Shown: piece by piece, positions 54,061 through 64,000 of the stretch
Position numbering within the stretch: position 1 is the first letter of the stretch
Layout: each line of letters starts with the position of its first letter
NCBI GenBank assembly: GCA_950097015.1
Contig: CATNEN010000039.1
Location: 15,718,501 to 15,782,500, forward strand
DNA: 64,000 nt
Source of the DNA: Macrostomum hystrix
Lineage: Eukaryota; Platyhelminthes; Macrostomidae
Direction of reading: 5' to 3'
Notes under the pieces: model-generated
The model's input: only the letters and a program-made list of their open reading frames with translations
The model's database searches: none
What the model was told of the DNA's origin: nothing
Position numbers and translations under genes: made by a program

Positions 54061-57000
54061 GGGTCGGCAGCCTGGGGCCAGCACCGACCCGCTCAAAAGG
54101 GGCCCTTAGATCAGCGCCTTCAGTCTTCGTGAAGGTGCACTTTGGCAGCGTGTCAGCGCCCGCTCTGCTCGACACCGGCGCGCAAGTTTCGTTGATGGAT
54201 AAGTCACTGTTCGACAGATTGCCGTGCAAGATCGACTGCACCGACATCGGTGCGCTGCCGACTGCTGTCGACGGATCCCGACTGCGCTGCCTAGGCCTGT
54301 CAGCAGCGGATGTTTCTATCGGCAAGACCATCCGCGTGCGCCATCGCTTCACAGTCGTGGACGGCATCCAGCCCAGCCTGATCATCGGCATGGACTTCAT
54401 CGGCGAGGTGTCGCAGGCGATGACCATCGACATTAAAGAAGGCGTCGTTAAGTTTGATAGTACAACTGTGCCTTTCAGCAGCGAGCCGGCTCGAGCAGAC
54501 TGTCGCCTGGTACCGAGTGTCCTGGTGGCGCGTGTGGCGGCAACTACGGAGCTGCCCGCCCGCAGCGAGAAGCTGGTGTGGCTCAAGGTGGATTCCAGCG
54601 GCGAGCAGGGAGTCTTTGAGCCGTCTGAGGACTTCGTGAAGTCCACCGCCATCCTGCCGGCCCGCGTGCTGGCGGTCTCAGATGGCTGCCGCATCCCGGT
54701 GAAAATGTGCAACCTGGCAGAGGAGCCCGTGCTGCTGTACGCCAACAAGGCGGTCGGCACGTTCGAAGGCGCGATGACAGACGAGGACGGTCGCCAGGAG
54801 GCGGCCCATGAGACCCCCGTCGGTTGGAACATCAACGCGGAGCTGCCCGAACGGGATGCTGCGAGGCTGCGACAGCTGCTGGAGCGCAACGAGGACCTGT
54901 TCGCAAGGCACGAGTACGACCTGGGCACGACGGCGTTGCTGCAACACCAGATCGAGCTGGTGCCCGGAGCGCGGCCACACCGGCAGGTCCAGCGCAGGCT
55001 GCCACTGTCTGTGCGAGGCCAGGTGGACAAAAAGATCGGCCAGATGCTGGACAGCGGCATCATCGAGCCGTCGACATCGCCATGGGCCAGCAACCTGCTG
55101 GTAGTCCGCAAGAAAGACGGCGACATCAGACTGTGCACGGACTGGCGGCAGCTCAACGCCTGCACCGTCAGGGACGCGTACCCGCTACCGCACCTGCAGC
55201 AGGCCATGGATGCGCTTGTCGGATGCTCCTGGTTCTCCACCATCGACTGCCGGCAGGGCTACCACCAGGTGGAGGTGGCGGAGGAGGACCGGCACAAGAC
55301 GGCCTTCTATTCGACGCGCGGCCTGATGCAATTCTGCAAGATGGGCTTCGGTATGTGCAACGCCCCGGCGACGTTCCAGCGGCTCATGGAGCTTGTGATG
55401 TCTGGCCTGTCTTGGGAGTCCGTGCTGACTTACATCGACGACATCATTGTCTTCAGCAGGACGTTCGACGACCACTTAGAGAGGCTGGCGGAAGTTTTCA
55501 AGCGGTTGCGAGACGCGGGACTCAAGCTGCACAAGGCCAAGAGCGCGTTCGGTCATCGCCGGGTGCTGTACCTGGGACACCTGATCAGCGAGCAGGGCAT
55601 CGCACCGGATCCCGGCAAGGTCGAGGCCATTCGCAGCATGCCCAGCCCAACAACGACCGAGGAGGTGAAGCGGTTCCTCGGAATGTTGGGGTTCTACCGC
55701 CGGTTCATCCCAGGCTTCAGCCAGACGGCGAGGGTCCTGCATGACGTCAGCGTGAAATCGAGGGACTTTGAGTGGAGCAGCGACTGCGAGCGAGCGTTCC
55801 ACGAGTTGAAAGATCAGCTGACGACGGCTCCGGTGCTGAGGCTGCCGGATTTCACCAAGCAGTTCGTGCTCAGCTGCGACAGCAGTCAGTTCGCCGTCGG
55901 GGCGGTGCTCAGCCAGCTGCACGGAGACGCCGAGCTGCCTGTGGCGTTCGCCTCGCGCACCCTCAACAAGGCCGAGCGCAACTACTCGGCGACCGACCGT
56001 GAGCTGCTGGCGCTGGTCTGGAGTTTGAAGCACTTCAGGACGTACCTGCTGAGTGTCCCGAACTTCAGAGTTTACTCGGATCACCGGCCACTGCAAGGTC
56101 TGCTGACAACGAAGGACCCCGAAGGTCGGCTGGCGCGATGGCTTTCGACGCTGCAGCAGTTTTCGTTCGAGCTGCTGTACCGACCTGGCAGGGACAACGT
56201 CGTGCCGGATGCGCTGAGCCGGGTGGCCGGCACGCGCCTGCAGCCTCGGTGGGACGACAGCAGCCTACACGAGGAGCAACGGCAAGACCCGCTGCTGAGC
56301 AAGGCGTTCCAAGCGCTGACCGAAGGGGTCGACAGCCTGTCCGATTCATGGGCGGCGCAGGTTCGCGAGCTGCTGGACGGGGCCTCGGTGAGCTCGGCGG
56401 GTGTCCTGCTGGTGGGTGGCCGGCCAGTCATTCCCGGTCACCTGCGGCCATATTTCCTGCAGCAGGCGCACTCGTGCGACCAGAGCGGACACCTCGGCGT
56501 CGACAGGACCGGAGCGAGGCTGTCTGAGCGCTGCTGGTGGCCTGGTCTGCGACGGGACGTCGAGAACTGGGTGGCCAGCTGCGCGGTCTGCCTGGCCAAG
56601 AAGAGTCCAACCAAGCCGCAGAAAGCGCCGCTGCAGTCGACGTGCCAGCCGACGGCTCCGTGGCAGCTGGTGCAGATCGACATCAAAGGGCCGCTTCCGC
56701 GTACGACCGATGGCAAGGCGTACATCCTGAGCATGTGCGACGCCTTCTCCAAGTGGATGGAGACGGCAGCCCTGGCGGGGATCGACGCGGTGACGGTGGC
56801 AGATGCACTGCTCAAGTCGGTAGTTCTGCGTCACGGCGCTCCTCAGGTGCTGCACAGTGACCAGGGGCGTCAATTCGAGAGCGAGGTGTTCGGCCGGCTC
56901 TGCGAGCAGCTGGGCGTCGAGAAGACGCGCACGTCGCCGTTTCATCCGAGCGGAAACGGAATCGTCGAGCGAGGCAACCGGACGCTCGGTGACATGCTGG

Positions 57001-57764
57001 CGACGACGGTGGCCGAGAACCAGCAGGACTGGGACAGCAAGCTGCCGTATGTGACCTGGGCCTACAATACCTCCGTGCACAGCACGACCGGCCTCAGCCC
57101 ATACCAGGTCCTCCACGGCTGGCCACCGAGGCTGGCTCTCGACAGTTGGCTGATAAGCGGCGACCGGCCGGCAGCCGACGGTGAACATCACGGCTTCTTG
57201 CGGCGGACTCAAGAGAACCTGCAGAGCGCCTTCGACACGGTGCACAGCCGACTGCGAAGCGCCCAGGTCGAGCGCAACCGGCTGGCCAACAGGGACTCTC
57301 GGTTCGTGCCGTTCGAAGAGGGCCAGCTAGTGATGCTGCGCAACTCTGTCATCAAGCGCGGCCAGACACGGTGCCTCAGCGCCAAGTGGAAGGGGCCGTA
57401 CCGAGTCCTGAGGCGCCTGGGTGAGGTCAATTACCGCATCCAGGACGAGGCTGGCCGCAGGCGCCGGCTGGTGGTGCACCACGACCGCCTCAAGCGCTTC
57501 GTGCAGCGGCGGGCGTCACTGGAGCTTCCAGCCGCTGCAGACCGTCGACCGCCGGCCGCCGACGCCGACAACGACGGCACCGCCGCAGAGCCGCCCGGGC
57601 AAGCGGCCGATCCTGGCGGCGATGCGGTGGCCTTCTGGCCCGAGCTGCAGGCAGACGAGGTACACGAGGAGCCGCCGGCGGCACCGGCCGAGCCGGTCAT
57701 TGTTCCGCGGCGATCGGCTAGAGAGCGGCGGCCACCGGATTTGTACATGGCGGGCTTTGCTTGA
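53958..57764 (+). CDS. Gypsy element 2 Pol polyprotein
   Basis: Open frame of 1268 codons, probably translated only as a Gag-Pol fusion by -1 frameshifting near 54050. Order: aspartic protease (LLDTGAQVSLMD, about residue 70), RT (TIDCRQGYHQVEV, GFGMCNAPATFQRLM, catalytic YIDDII about 491), RNase H (LSCDSSQFAVGAVL about 638, SATDRELLALVW, YSDHRPLQGLL), integrase zinc region (HSCDQSGHLGVDRTG, CAVCLAKK about 837-880), integrase core with D, D, E (QIDIKGPL about 907, HSDQGRQFE about 966, NGIVERGN about 1000), and a GPY/F region (KWKGPYRVL). No chromodomain is seen. All catalytic motifs are present. Confidence 0.96.
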   Translation: MPKGDRHPLQPVLRQRSLRRGVPDTNWTAAGKLLRVGSLGPAPTRSKGALRSAPSVFVKVHFGSVSAPALLDTGAQVSLMDKSLFDRLPCKIDCTDIGALPTAVDGSRLRCLGLSAADVSIGKTIRVRHRFTVVDGIQPSLIIGMDFIGEVSQAMTIDIKEGVVKFDSTTVPFSSEPARADCRLVPSVLVARVAATTELPARSEKLVWLKVDSSGEQGVFEPSEDFVKSTAILPARVLAVSDGCRIPVKMCNLAEEPVLLYANKAVGTFEGAMTDEDGRQEAAHETPVGWNINAELPERDAARLRQLLERNEDLFARHEYDLGTTALLQHQIELVPGARPHRQVQRRLPLSVRGQVDKKIGQMLDSGIIEPSTSPWASNLLVVRKKDGDIRLCTDWRQLNACTVRDAYPLPHLQQAMDALVGCSWFSTIDCRQGYHQVEVAEEDRHKTAFYSTRGLMQFCKMGFGMCNAPATFQRLMELVMSGLSWESVLTYIDDIIVFSRTFDDHLERLAEVFKRLRDAGLKLHKAKSAFGHRRVLYLGHLISEQGIAPDPGKVEAIRSMPSPTTTEEVKRFLGMLGFYRRFIPGFSQTARVLHDVSVKSRDFEWSSDCERAFHELKDQLTTAPVLRLPDFTKQFVLSCDSSQFAVGAVLSQLHGDAELPVAFASRTLNKAERNYSATDRELLALVWSLKHFRTYLLSVPNFRVYSDHRPLQGLLTTKDPEGRLARWLSTLQQFSFELLYRPGRDNVVPDALSRVAGTRLQPRWDDSSLHEEQRQDPLLSKAFQALTEGVDSLSDSWAAQVRELLDGASVSSAGVLLVGGRPVIPGHLRPYFLQQAHSCDQSGHLGVDRTGARLSERCWWPGLRRDVENWVASCAVCLAKKSPTKPQKAPLQSTCQPTAPWQLVQIDIKGPLPRTTDGKAYILSMCDAFSKWMETAALAGIDAVTVADALLKSVVLRHGAPQVLHSDQGRQFESEVFGRLCEQLGVEKTRTSPFHPSGNGIVERGNRTLGDMLATTVAENQQDWDSKLPYVTWAYNTSVHSTTGLSPYQVLHGWPPRLALDSWLISGDRPAADGEHHGFLRRTQENLQSAFDTVHSRLRSAQVERNRLANRDSRFVPFEEGQLVMLRNSVIKRGQTRCLSAKWKGPYRVLRRLGEVNYRIQDEAGRRRRLVVHHDRLKRFVQRRASLELPAAADRRPPAADADNDGTAAEPPGQAADPGGDAVAFWPELQADEVHEEPPAAPAEPVIVPRRSARERRPPDLYMAGFA
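54048..54105 (+). promoter_or_regulatory. Programmed -1 ribosomal frameshift signal
   Basis: Heptamer GGGAAAC at 54048-54054 lies in the gag frame as G GGA AAC. Six nucleotides later comes a perfect 7-bp stem, GGGTCGG (54061-54067) with CCGACCC (54084-54090). The loop base run GGGCC (54075-54079) can pair with GGCCC (54101-54105), allowing an H-type pseudoknot. The gag stop TGA (54058-54060) lies in the spacer. Slippage leads exactly into the pol frame (GKLLRVGS). The elements are seen; activity is inferred from known viral signals of this type. Confidence 0.88.
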
Positions 57765-57799
57765 CTTGGGACTGTCTTTTGCTTCTAGGGGGAAAGTAG

Positions 57800-57996
57800 T
57801 GTAGTCTGGCTTGTTGGTGCGCGTGCACTTAGATGTGCACGCGCGGCTTGTTTGGGGTGGGGGGTTTAGCGCTGCAGCGTGCGTTCGCTTAGGGTGGTTG
57901 CACCCACCCCAACTTTGCCGTTAAATATATTGGCGTGAGCCAGTGAGGGCTCCTGGCGTGTTTGTTATGTTCTACAACTTAACCCACGGTCTTACA
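57800..57996 (+). repeat. Gypsy element 2 3' LTR
   Basis: Same 197 bp as the 5' LTR, preceded by the purine tract AGGGGGAAAG (57787-57796). Confidence 0.95.
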
Positions 57997-58000
57997 CACT

Positions 58001-58313
58001 GATTTGTAGCTCATTTGCATGTATATTTACTGTTGTCACATGTCACTAATTGAACTTGATAGTAGTATCATATTCTAGTTTCAAATTCTTTCGATCTCTT
58101 AACCATATAGTGCAGGTTAATTGTTCATTTCATGGGTTTTTGTGTCTAGTAAAACAGAACATGACACAGTGAATTTTTATCTATGCGAGACCTCAACCTG
58201 TTTGCTTATTGATTTCTGTTTTGAACGACGGTAGCTTTGATGAACAAATCAAAGTATCTATTAACTTTTGCAATCTGCCAGTCGTTTTCATCAATAAAAC
58301 TAGGCCAAATATT
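58001..58313. other. AT-rich unique spacer
   Basis: No gene. It ends with AATATT (58308-58313), the target repeat of the next element. Confidence 0.6.
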
Positions 58314-60631
58314 GAAATGGGTGGGTCTTTTGCAAGCGCTGACCTGCACTCCTGGGAGACAATTCCTGGCGGGCGACAGAGTCGACTTAAATGACCGCTT
58401 AGCTACACACGAGATTTCGCGGAGAGAGAGAGGAGATGAAGGGAGGTTCAGCGGATGCAGGGAGTGGTCCTATCGGCCTCAGGCTGGCCAGTCCCACTCG
58501 TCCCATAGGCCACAGGCGTGACAGCCGTGCCTACCCCAAGCAGTGCTCGAAACCGGCTAAAAGTTCTAAGGAGAGGTGTCGGACTGCCCGGAATCGGACA
58601 GGACAGGGCTAACTAGTCTACTGCCGTCAGTAGTGCGTGCGCAACTGACTCCTAACCTTGGTAGCGGTGGTCGAATCGGCCTAGGCCCCTGTCACAGAAC
58701 TGCGGAAAGGCTATCGGCAAAGCGGATAGTTGATCGAGGGTAGCGCCACCACCCAATGCGCCTACGTTGCCACCGCAGACATTTGGGAACTTGGGTCCCC
58801 GGAGTACACAGCTCCTAGTTTATCACGCAGATCTAGACAAGCCGAAAAATAGGGCATTCTGCAACTTCCGTTTTAGACTGGGGGAAGAACCCCAGAATGG
58901 ATCGAGACACGCCTCAAAAGGGGATTCCTGAATTCGCGCTACAGGGGTCTAGAAAGGTGGTACTCAGAACTCGAATGAGAATCCATAGCCGGAATCCTAC
59001 TCATGAAACATCAGACACATTCTTTACATTAGACTGCAGCCTACACATTAAGTAACCAACAAATCCGAATCTGTGCGAGTTGAGGAGATCAGAGGCTGGA
59101 GAGATTAAGCAGAACAACTGGCTGAGTGATTATGCAAGCGAAAGATTATTAGATCATCACTCTCGCTCCCGTGGCCGCAGTTGCGAGAGGGGGATGGGGG
59201 AAAACTCCATTGGAAAGGGAGTTCGCCACGTACACCTTGAACCCGCCCGAGAGGAAGAAGGAAAGCCGGCCACGGATTCCCCCGACCTCTTGGGAAGAAA
59301 TGCACGTCCTACACTCCGCATTTTACTAGCGAATCCCTAGCTCCATATTACTCTTATGCGCGCGTACAGTTGTCTTCCTGCCGCAGCCTTCGGCTCGGCA
59401 TCACCAGAGCCCACCCCTTAGGAGATTAGCCACTCATGATCGAGGGCTGTCTAGCGATAAAATAAAGGTGGAAGAGAGGCATAGTAAAAGGATTAAGTTG
59501 TTTTTAAAAGTAGCCCAATAAGTTAATAGTGCTGTGAATCAATAGTTTATTAGGCTGAAACAATTCCCTAGATCCCCTCCCACTAAATGCCGCCTGACTA
59601 GAAGTAAAACTGTCCCTTGAGAGTGACAATAATAAGCCGCTGCGCGGATTACTTATCTGGATCTCGCTTGGCCGCGTGCTGCAGTCCCGTTGTTCTCGGG
59701 GAAGAGATAGAGCAAAGTAGCAAAGACAGAGAGGGGATGAATGCCGCGAGTTGGCAGGGGCCAACACTCTGGGAGCTCAAAGGCTCAATTCAACGCTCAC
59801 CTAAAGAGGTGGCTTGCGCTTATGGGGATTGGGGACAGGCAATGGGCCTGTGCTAGCTAAGCGGAGCTCAAGGCTCAAGGGTCTAAGCCCTACGTGGGCA
59901 CGGAGAATGAGGCCTGGGTCCGGTGGGAGTCCGGCCCGGCAAAGGCAAGTGGGAAGGTAGGTCCGGGAAAAGGTCGAGGTCCTCCATGGAGCAGCGCAGC
60001 GCGCTTTCTTAAATAGTCCTGCAGCACGCCAACCCCGACATCCATCAAAGCAACCCACATTCGCGCCAGCCTGTCAACGGGGAATCGAAGCGGCGATGGC
60101 CGCCCCGATTACCCAATGAACCGACGGCGGGAAACGACAGATGTTCTGCGCGAACAGCCATCGGCAGTCGGCCAATGATTGTTACTCCGCCGGGACAATG
60201 GGAAGCGCAGGCGCCGACCTGCCTACAGTGACATTTACATGTATCTAAAAGGAGGGAGGTCATAAAGTCGAGCTGGGCTCGAATACTGTAAAGAAGTGGG
60301 GACATGAAGAATTAATGATCACTCATAATGCCCGAGTGATTCCCGATATCTGATCGCGGTTTGGAGGAGAATGACCTAAACTAGTTTGACCTAAACTACT
60401 CATACAATAAAAGCTATGGCCGCGATCAGTCATTCCTACAGGGGTCTAGACAGATCCAGGGAAAAGGGATTCGACGGCTACTTAATTCACCGCCGCCCAA
60501 AACCCGGCCCTAAGATTAATGATCTTGTTTGCGGCCAGCTGCTATGTGGGTCGCAATTATTAGATACTTAAAAATTTGAAAAATTCTGCTGGCTCACATT
60601 CCCACTCGACTCCCGCAGCACACTCCACATC
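58314..60631 (-). mobile_element. Unclassified 2.3 kb non-coding element, copy 3 (inverted)
   Basis: Reverse complement of 8597-10946, clearly more diverged. It is flanked by AATATT at 58308-58313 and 60632-60637, a different 6-bp repeat from the other copies, so this is an independent insertion. Termini match the other copies (GATGTGGAG at one end, CCCATTTC at the other). It confirms the element ends and the 6-bp duplication. No ORF of note. Confidence 0.8.
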
Positions 60632-60637
60632 AATATT

Positions 60638-60975
60638 AACAAAAATCGAGTGCTACCATTACATATTGAATTCGCGCTGTTTTTCTTTGTTTTTTACTCG
60701 TCATTTTAAACTTCTTGATTTTAACTTTTTTATAAATTCCATTTAGTTTAGTGTGGTTTTCCTTGCATACAAAGCCAAATAGGTTGACAAATAAATTGAT
60801 TTAACGCTTCACGCGTTGGTCCATTCTGCTTTCCAAAAGACTTTCTGTTTTTTACTTCTCTGGAAAGCCTTAGTTAATTTCTCAGCGTTAGTGTTCTAAG
60901 ATTACGTTACTCTTTTAAGAAAATTTGTTTTTTATTTCACCATTAGTTCTGTTTCCGTTACCTTATCGTTTGTGT
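60638..60975. other. AT-rich gene-free stretch
   Basis: No gene or repeat recognised. Confidence 0.6.
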
Positions 60976-60977
60976 TT

Positions 60978-61512
60978 AGAGATTTCCGAAAGTTTCTATG
61001 AGATTTCCGAGAGTTTCTATGAGATTTCCGAGAGTTTCTATGAGGTTTCAGCGAGTCTCTTTGAGATTTCTGTAATTCTCTAAGAGATTTCCTTGAGTCT
61101 CTATGAGATTTATGCGAGTCTCTACGAGATTTCCTTGAGTCTCTATGAGATTTATGCGAGTCTCTACGAGATTTCCGAGAGTCTCTATGAGATTTATGCG
61201 AGTCTCTATGAGATTTCATTGAGTCTCTATGAGATTTATGCGAGTCTCTACGAGATTTCCTTGAGTCTCTATGAGATTTATGCGAGTCTCTACGAGATTT
61301 CCGAGAGTCTCTATGAGATTTATGCGAGTCTCTACGAGATTTCCGTGAGTCTCTATGAGATTTATGCGAGTCTCTACGAGATTTCCGTGAGTCTCTGTGA
61401 GATTTATGCGAGTCTCTACGAGATTTCCTTGAGTCTCTATGAGATTTATGCGAGTCTCTACGAGATTTCCGAGAGTCTCTATGAGATTTATGCGAGTCTC
61501 TACGAGATTCTA
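60978..61512. repeat. 21-bp tandem array (42-bp dimer)
   Basis: About 25 copies of GAGTCTCTATGAGATTTATGC and sister variants, arranged mainly as alternating dimers of 42 bp (TTATGC then TTCC endings). The left 100 bp is more degenerate. The unit is seven codons long, so both strands are open: SLYEIYA on plus and SHRDSHK-like on minus. The minus frame (60932-61537, 201 codons) starts with MNSFSHLQIE and is rich in R, S and H. I treat it as a satellite, not a gene. Confidence 0.93.
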
Positions 61513-62088
61513 TTTGTAAATGGCTAAAGCTATTCATAAAAAGTTTTCAACGCACATTATTCTGTTTTAAAAATGGCTCTATTGTAGTTTAAATATGTTA
61601 GATTCAATTTTAATAGAGTCTTTATGTGTTTCTCTTTAGTAATAAATGAATGACTTCAGTCAAGTTACCGATGCGAGTTCCTAAGTTCCTACTTATAGTA
61701 CGGAGGCTTGTAAGATTAGTTAGATTAGATAAATTAGATCTAACTAATATAAATTAGAAACTAAATTGATTGCATTGTGAAACATCATGCTAAGCTTTCC
61801 ATATTTGGTTTAACCCAGTGCTGTCATCTAGTGCTGTCATCTGTCTGTTCGAGGTTACTTTTGTTACTAGGATTACCGATGAACTTAGATTAGTTTGACT
61901 ATCAGCCAGTTTTATAGTATATCGTTCTTAATGATCCTTATGTTTTTACCAACTTCTACCAATATTTGAATATACTAATTATAATATCCTTAATAAAGCA
62001 ATCCACGTTTGAGATCGCGATCGCGAAAGCGTTTATTTAAACAAAGTTTCTAATGCATTCGCTTGAGAGTCACTCAGTTTATTTCCGT
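61513..62088. other. AT-rich gene-free stretch
   Basis: No gene. Short local repeats of TTAGATTAGAT and AGTGCTGTCATCT. Confidence 0.55.
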
Positions 62089-62370
62089 GTGCTGTGCACT
62101 GTTAAGTGCTGTGCACTGTTAAGTGCTGTGCACTGTTAAGTGCTGTGCACTGTTAAGTGCTGTGCACTGTTAAGTGCTGTGCACTGTTAAGTGCTGTGCA
62201 CTGTTAAGTGCTGTGCACTGTTAAGTGCTGTGCACTGTTAAGTGCTGTGCACTGTTAAGTGCTGTGCACTGTTAAGTGCTGTGCACTGTTAAGTGCTGTG
62301 CACTGTTAAGTGCTGTGCACTGTTAAGTGCTGTGCACTGTTAAGTGCTGTGCATTGTTAAGTGCTCTGCA
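62089..62370. repeat. 17-bp tandem array with GTGCAC
   Basis: About 16 very uniform copies of TGCTGTGCACTGTTAAG. A single variant (GCATTG) lies near the right end. The uniformity suggests recent expansion. Confidence 0.97.
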
Positions 62371-62466
62371 TGGCTGGAACTCAACTTCAACAACAAAAAG
62401 CTGTTGCCCTGAAAATATATTTGCCCTAGTCTAAAGCTCGTTTGACAAGCTGATTTTGATTGTTAC

Positions 62467-62516
62467 CACAGATAATATATATAACAATTATATATCACAG
62501 TTATATATTATCTGTG
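62467..62516. other. Large AT-rich palindrome
   Basis: CACAGATAATATATA is followed about 20 bp later by its exact complement TATATATTATCTGTG, giving a hairpin or cruciform with a short loop. Role unknown; it may be a mobile-element end. Confidence 0.7.
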
Positions 62517-62519
62517 ATT

Positions 62520-63870
62520 CTTACTCGAAATTTTCCTTCGACGACGAACGAGCCAAGGATTACTTTACGACGCCACGCGAATTCTTCTAGTATAATTTTA
62601 ACTTAATGACGCTTAAAAATGTCAGCCCTAATAAACAGGTTTAAAAAAGTTTCATATTTAAACCAGAGCGGCGTTTCCAAGGCCAAACCTGGGTTGAAGC
62701 GCGGTAAATCCCCGGCTTTGAAGTTTTCTATTTTTAAAGTCTATAGCACTCACTTCTGCTAGCAATGTGCGAGTACAAGAGTGCACATGTGTGCAGCGGA
62801 AAAGCGCCTTGCACACTTGAAAGTTCGCTTTCGAAAGAGAAAAGTGTTTTTAAAATTCTTTTTTGTAAGGTTGCGTCCAAAGCTCTACTTTAAAAGGTCG
62901 AGTCTCGAGGTGTAAAAATAAAAATGGTGGAATTTTTAGTGGATAATATTATCTCGTACATCAATATTAAAGATTCGCTGCTGTAAGCAGCTCTTAATTG
63001 TACATTTCCTTAAGTGTTTCCTTATTTGGGTGTCATTGTCAAGTAGAGATTATCTGGCTGAGACTATCAACGAGAGATTGCCAAGAAGAGATTATTAAGT
63101 AGAGATTTTCGGCATGATCTGAGTAAGATACGATAGACAAATAGTACAAATCGATAGAACTACATGCCTACTAAAGTAGTACAGTGCTTATAGTAGTACC
63201 AAGCCATTTTGCCGCCCGTTGATGATGCACGCACATTCGGGTGACATGCAGATGAGTTTTGAAGGCCTGGTAAGGCCGCACCGAGGCGCAGTGCCAATTT
63301 GTGTAAAGGGGTGTATGAAATACACCTTCGGCCAGAAACATTGAACATCTCGACGGTCTAAAGAGCTGGTGACTTGATTATTGTTTCAGAAGATGCGCAA
63401 CAAAAAGTTGGCCCGTGTTTTGTGATTCTGGAAGTTGTTTCATCGGATAGAGCGGAAACTTTTAGCGCTCAATTACATCGTCGGCGGTGAAGCTCCCCCA
63501 TTTCAACTAGTCAGATTTGTGCCTTTTTTTGGGATAAACACAGAAAAAAGTAGTTTAGTTTTGACTCGTAGTAGCTTCTTTTTCTCTTTTCTCTCTCCTT
63601 GACTTTTACCATAGACATGAGAAGGGATACTCCACCGGAGATTAACACGTTTTTTTCTATTTAACTGCATTTAAATATTCTGGGAACCACGCTCAGATAC
63701 AGTTCAACTACAAGCAATGCAATGTGAAATACAGTTCTCAACAACACATATTGACCAAAAAATTAAACTTCAGAAACGGGCAGAAATTAAACTCATAGTT
63801 GGTAACGGACTATGAGTAATAAATTCTAATTTTGAATGTTACCCTTTCTCTACTAAGCTAAATAGATTTT
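62520..63870. other. Gene-free stretch
   Basis: About 1.3 kb with no convincing coding region. A few short imperfect repeats (AAGTAGAGATT) near 63040-63110. Confidence 0.5.
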
Positions 63871-63875
63871 CCCTT

Positions 63876-63940
63876 GTCCGTGCCGTGGTTTTTCCGCGGC
63901 ACGGACATTGGAAGAACCAAAACCAATGACCATAGTCACT
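63876..63940. other. GC-rich hairpin and shared motif
   Basis: GTCCGTGCCG (63876-63885) pairs perfectly with CGGCACGGAC (63897-63906) around a TTTTT loop, with three further inner pairs. It is followed by the GGACATTGG...ACCAAAACCAATGACC motif found at 11788 and 42192. It may be part of a mobile-element end. Confidence 0.6.
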
Positions 63941-64000
63941 GATGAGGGGATAGTATTCACATGTACCTTAGTAGCATTAAGCTGAGTTGATCAAACGTAA

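Larger units (their letters stand above)
53049..57996 (+). mobile_element. Complete Ty3/gypsy retrotransposon (element 2)
   Basis: 4948 bp, with two 197-bp LTRs that are identical by eye, flanked by the 4-bp repeat CACT (53045-53048 and 57997-58000). Gag and Pol are both open, in -1 relation, with a frameshift signal between them. Identical LTRs and open frames point to very recent insertion and possible activity. Confidence 0.97.

Noticed and set aside
53951-55243. Minus-strand 430-codon frame opposite gypsy pol
   Set aside because: Same reason: shadow of a real coding region.
53049-57996. Gypsy element 2 as an infectious retrovirus with env
   Set aside because: There is no third ORF between the pol stop (57764) and the 3' LTR (57800).

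Overview
This is a window of animal nuclear DNA made mostly of repeats. The signs are small spliceosomal introns with GT..AG borders, a secreted Ly6/uPAR (LU) family, a class A GPCR, an acetyl-CoA synthetase terminal exon, a DUF4806-type gene, and four retroelement classes: an RNase H-bearing non-LTR element, Ty3/gypsy, BEL/Pao and a DIRS-like piece. There is no prokaryotic operon structure. A repeat-rich invertebrate such as a free-living flatworm (Macrostomum-like) is my best guess. It is an impression from gene types and repeat load, not a demonstrated identification.

Layout. The backbone is a direct segmental duplication of about 12.2 kb: copy A at 347-19411 and copy B at 31178-43360. Each copy carries, left to right, a secreted LU gene (minus), an inverted-repeat element, a DUF4806-like gene (minus), a DIRS-like RT fragment, a LINE RNase H fragment, a second LU gene with a hydrophobic C-terminus (minus), a 2.35 kb unclassified element, a 17-bp satellite and a degraded LINE. 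The LU genes and their upstream DNA are themselves an older duplication inside each copy, so there are four LU genes. Copy A alone contains a nearly intact 6.4 kb LINE (12291-18731), flanked by 15-bp target duplications. Copy B keeps the matching empty site. Copy B alone has lost 518 bp of the DUF4806 gene.

Between the copies (19412-31177) lie the acetyl-CoA synthetase exon, the 5' half of a gypsy element fused to a transposase fragment, a 2.3 kb minisatellite of 29-bp units, an intronless GPCR gene (25639-26730, the cleanest host gene here), a mariner/Tc1 relic and a 41-bp minisatellite. To the right of copy B, a gypsy RNase H-integrase fragment is split by a complete BEL/Pao element (45673-52577, 324-bp LTRs, TSD GCGAG). 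A complete, apparently intact gypsy element follows (53049-57996, identical 197-bp LTRs). It has a textbook -1 frameshift signal between gag and pol. The last 6 kb holds an inverted third copy of the 2.35 kb element, two tandem arrays and AT-rich DNA.

How the parts relate. Most coding capacity is selfish DNA at different stages of decay, and nested insertions give a relative order of events. The host genes I would stand behind are the GPCR, the LU genes, the copy A DUF4806 gene and the acetyl-CoA synthetase exon. The most unusual pattern is that the second exon of the first LU gene differs strongly between duplicates whose surroundings are nearly identical.
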